From: Berberis thunbergii
Taxonomy: Eukaryota > Streptophyta > Magnoliopsida > Ranunculales > Berberidaceae
Length of the DNA: 64,000 bases
NCBI GenBank assembly: GCA_003290165.1
Contig: QNQO01005884.1
Coordinates: 1 to 64,000, forward strand
Direction of reading: 5' to 3'
Part shown: piece by piece, positions 61,243-64,000 of the stretch
Position numbering within the stretch: the stretch's first letter is position 1
Layout: each line of letters begins with the position of its first letter
Made by a program: the position numbers and the translations under genes
The notes under the pieces: generated by a model
Databases searched by the model: none
Told to the model about the DNA's origin: nothing
The model's input: only the letters and a program-made list of their open reading frames with translations

Positions 61243-62230
61243 TTGATGGAGAAGATACAACATAGAATTCAGGGATCGACGGCTAGATTGTTTTTCCCAG
61301 GGGGAAGATTGATCCTTATTAGACATGTTATACTTTCGATGCCAATTTATACTTTTGCAACAACATGTGTGCCAGTGAAAGTTTAAAAAAAAAATCCAGA
61401 AATTAATTGCATATTTTTTCAAGGGGAGGGGGGCATGAAGGGAGACATAAGAGGAAATGGGTGGCCTGGAATAAACTTAGTTTTCCTATTGAGGAAGGTG
61501 GTTTGAGTGTGTGTAGCTTGGATTGTGTTGTTAGTGCTTTTCATATTAAGGCTCTATGGTGCCTGCTGAATACAAGTTTCTTATGGTCCATGTTTATGAG
61601 AAATAAATACTTGAAGGTACGGGTACCTATTATGGCCTAAGTGATCAAGGCTGGGGATTCCCCTTTTCTAAAAGGATTATTGGACTATAAGGATTTCCTT
61701 GGAACTCATTCCACCTGGAAGATTAGTTTTAGTAATGTAAATTTCTTTAATGAATATTGGATGGTGGGAGAAATATTTCATCGGACTGGTTGGGCAGAAG
61801 CAAAATATAAATGACCTTCCTTAAGGCAAATGCATAGAGAAAATTTCAGATCACTGGGTCATGTGATGCAGAGAAGAGCTCGAGAGCTTTACAGTAGAAG
61901 GTTGAGAGGAGACACGGGGGAGAAAGATGTCAGAATCCAGACTCTGAATGATGATGGTAATTTTTTGATAAGTTCTACTTGTGATACTCAGAAGTAGGGG
62001 ACAGAAGGAACGGTTTTGGAGCTGGCTATGGTACCCTTTGTTACCTTATAAATTTTTTATCTTTTTTTAGAAAATTATCAAAAAAGCATTACCAATTGAT
62101 GGAGAGATAAAAATAATTTTTTTTCAACTTACCTCAAAGTGTAGTTGTTGTCAAAGCTTTGGTGATGAAACGACAAAACATCTTTTCTGAAACAATGTTG
62201 CTTCAGTGGCTTGTGGTTCAGGGAGAAGCT
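61243..62230 (+). pseudogene. LINE (non-LTR retrotransposon) reverse-transcriptase C-terminus and zf-RVT relic
   Basis: 61243-61383 reads MEKIQHRIQGSTARLFFPGG, then RLILIRHVILSMPIYTFA, then a TAA. After a frame change, 61431-61640 reads KRKWVAWNKLSFPIEEGGL, then SAFHIKALWCLL. These are the usual C-terminal reverse-transcriptase landmarks of plant LINEs (QHRISGW..GGRLILIKHVLSSIPIY, then WVAWNKIC.P..EGGLG). Further on, FGDETTKHLF near 62158 matches the CxxC..H-type zf-RVT region. At least one stop and one frameshift are present; the catalytic YADD region, endonuclease and 3' tail are not seen. Confidence 0.8.
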
Positions 62231-62427
62231 TGGACGTTGAGGTCGTGTGCTGGATGTTGCGATTGCGGGATAGAGGCTTGGGAGTGGTTTCTTGGATGGT
62301 GCTTGCAAGTTGTGTTTGCAAGTTGCTTTGGTTTGGTTGCTTGGTATTTCAGTGTTGGTAAGAGAGAAAGCTTTGGTTTGTCTGCTTGGATGTTTTTCTG
62401 TGATTCCACTACACCAAAAACCCCCAT

Positions 62428-62816
62428 TAGCAACGGTTCTATACCGTGGGCGTAAGCCATTGCCACGGCTAAGAGCCGTGGACTACAGGGGCGTCGCGAA
62501 ATCCTTTGTAACGGCTATAAACCGTTGCTAAAATTGTAGCAACGGTTTTATGCTTGAACGTGGGGCGTGATTTTCAGCAATTAGCAACGGTTATAAACCG
62601 TTGCAATAATAATAGCAACGGTTTTTAGCCGTGAAAACAATAGCAACGGTTTTAAGCCGTGACAAGGTGTAGATATTAGCAACGGTTATAAACCGTGTCT
62701 AATTAAGTAGCAACGGTTTTAAGCCGTGGCTAACCCTAGCAACGGTTATAAGCCGTGGCAAGGTAGCCACGGTTTTTAGCCGTTGCAATAGTTAGCCACA
62801 GTTTAAAACCGTGGCA
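62428..62816. repeat. Left subterminal repeat block of CACTA element B
   Basis: About fourteen TAGCAACGGTT(T/A)TAAACCGTTGC-type palindromic units. The part from about 62640 is nearly the same as 60-180 of element A. Confidence 0.88.
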
Positions 62817-62838
62817 TTTTTTTTTTTTTTTTTTTTTT

Positions 62839-63343
62839 TGTTGCTATCAAATGACTTTATATATTGTTGTATATCCTCTTTGTCCCTTTCCTAGTATATT
62901 GACATTGTGTGTTAAATCACTTCATAGTCAGATAGATTATCAGTCTGTTTGGTGAGAACTGAAACTCTTTGCAGATGCTGAATCTGTCTGAAAATTTCTT
63001 TGTTCCTAAACACAATTGAATAAAGAAACATCTACCACCAAGAACTGGTCTGCAGCAGAGTTTAATGTGTAAATCAGCTCATAAATCAATTATGTTTTAG
63101 TGCGTCGAGTTGTTTGCAACACACATAATCAATGGTTCAACAATCAACATACATAATCGGGAAGCCTGAGAACAACGTCAAATTTAGGTACAGTTTCATA
63201 TGCATCAAATTTCGTTTTCTCATTAAATTAAAAAACATCAGAAAATTTCAGCAAAGCCTCCCTATAACACCAAGATTGGGTGTATATCTCAAACATAAGC
63301 ATAGAAATTACAGGAGACTGAAATCGCCCAGTAGATCTCTCCT
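62839..63343. other. Interior of CACTA B, no gene
   Basis: AT-rich. It may include the 3' untranslated region of the SFH fragment next to it. Confidence 0.4.
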
Positions 63344-63907
63344 TTACCAGCAGGAGAACTTCTTTTTCTGCAACATAAAAAGCCCATCAGATTTCGTAGT
63401 TGTAATGACCTTTAATTAGAATGTGAACAAATTCTGACTAATACAAGTTAAAATGTTGGTTCAACTTACCCGTCGAAACTTAGCTTCTTCTTGGCTGTCT
63501 ATATAAGCGAGCAGATCCTCTTGCCTCATCAATGCTTCATGCAAAGCCTGCAAAGAAGTAACACACATGTTACATGTGCTCAGTACTATATATAAAATGA
63601 ACAGGAAGGTGACACGTAATGCATAGATGCGCAAGGCACTGCAAGCATATGTCAAGAACTTCAAAACCCAACATCCTTGATTTTAGAGACATGCAGAATT
63701 ACAGATACCTATAGAAAGATGAGCATTCTTGAGTGAAAGCAACCAAGTTTTAAAATGCATGATTTCAAGAGCATGCACAAACCATACCTTTTTAGTTGCA
63801 GTCAGTTCAGCTTCTAATGCATCCACACGGCAGACAGCAGCATTCAACAACTCCTCTTTCTCATATGGCATCTCTGATGGCTTAGCTTTAAGTGTCTCAA
63901 CCTTCTC
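63344..63907 (-). pseudogene. Sec14-nodulin (SFH-type) phosphatidylinositol transfer protein, last three exons
   Basis: Plant SFH proteins join a Sec14 lipid-exchange domain to a C-terminal nodulin-like domain that anchors them to phosphoinositide membranes. Three exons are readable. 63907-63788: [20 protein letters not shown] then [19 protein letters not shown], donor GTATGG. 63547-63470: ALHEALMRQEDLLAYIDSQE then EAKFRR, acceptor TTTGCAG, donor GTAAGT. 63367-63344: KKKFSCW, stop, acceptor TTGCAG. All three join in phase 0 with no lesion. The coiled coil plus basic KKK..CW tail is the family's C-terminal signature. Upstream exons would lie beyond 64000. Because it is inside element B it is most simply a captured slice, but the clean frame leaves open an intact host gene whose 3' side received the transposon. 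Confidence 0.8.
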
Positions 63908-64000
63908 CTAAAACTCTTTTCTAAAAAAACAGGTTATTAAACTGGGTTTCCAAACATGTCCTTAGAACTTTACTTGAAATATCTGCTTAAAAATAATTAG

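Larger units (their letters stand above)
62407..64000. mobile_element. CACTA element B, left end; right end beyond window
   Basis: It starts CACTACACCAAAAACCCCC at 62407, preceded by TTC (putative left copy of the target duplication). Subterminal repeats, a T-tract and TTGCTATCAAATGACTTT follow in the same order as in element A, then the interiors diverge. Same orientation as A. The interior carries a slice of a Sec14-nodulin gene. Confidence 0.8.

Overview
This is a repeat-rich stretch of a flowering-plant nuclear genome, probably a eudicot; I cannot name the species. The evidence is introns with GT..AG borders inside plant gene fragments, CACTA-type DNA transposons with CACTACACC ends, a Ty1-copia LTR retrotransposon relic, a plant-type LINE relic and low gene density. 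I see no complete, certainly functional host gene.

Layout. (1) Positions 1-9750 are the right-hand part of a large CACTA element. Its subterminal regions are packed with short palindromic GCAACGG/CCGTTGC-type repeats, and its right end is at 9750. Inside it lie broken pieces of several unrelated plant genes, all on the minus strand: an AGO6-like Argonaute (6195-7195), one O-acetylserine(thiol)lyase exon (5371-5430), soluble inorganic pyrophosphatase (2626-4050) and unassigned exon-like pieces. This is the structure expected of a gene-capturing Pack-CACTA element. (2) Positions 9939-55906 (about 46 kb, 72 percent of the window) are one head-to-tail array of about ten copies of a unit of about 4.9 kb. 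On the minus strand each unit reads: internal leader, 123-codon ORF of unknown nature, dead Ty1-copia RNase H, a tripled polypurine tract, then an LTR of about 1.0 kb that is also the LTR of the next unit. The array therefore looks like (LTR-internal)n with single shared LTRs, built from an element that has no gag, protease, integrase or reverse transcriptase. (3) Positions 55907-62406 hold weathered relics: a tRNA-like SINE head, a broken coiled-coil ORF, a four-copy tandem repeat of about 127 bp and a LINE reverse-transcriptase C-terminus. (4) At 62407 the left end of a second CACTA element of the same family begins, in the same orientation. It carries the last three exons of a Sec14-nodulin (SFH-type) lipid-transfer protein gene on the minus strand.

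History that can be read. The RNase H lesions (a TAA stop and frameshifts) are shared by the units, so the element was dead before it was amplified. U8-U10 share many private variants and look like the youngest block. U2 and U4 share a small deletion. U1 lost about 0.6 kb across its LTR start. U3 and U4 are fused by a deletion of about 2.5 kb with filler DNA. A 309-bp CACTA MITE with a clean 3-bp ACA target duplication sits only in U10, so it arrived after that unit had formed.

The most unusual object is the shared-LTR array itself: a satellite-like structure made of a non-autonomous, RNase-H-only copia derivative, whose two outer ends coincide with two candidate LTR termini. I assign no function to it.
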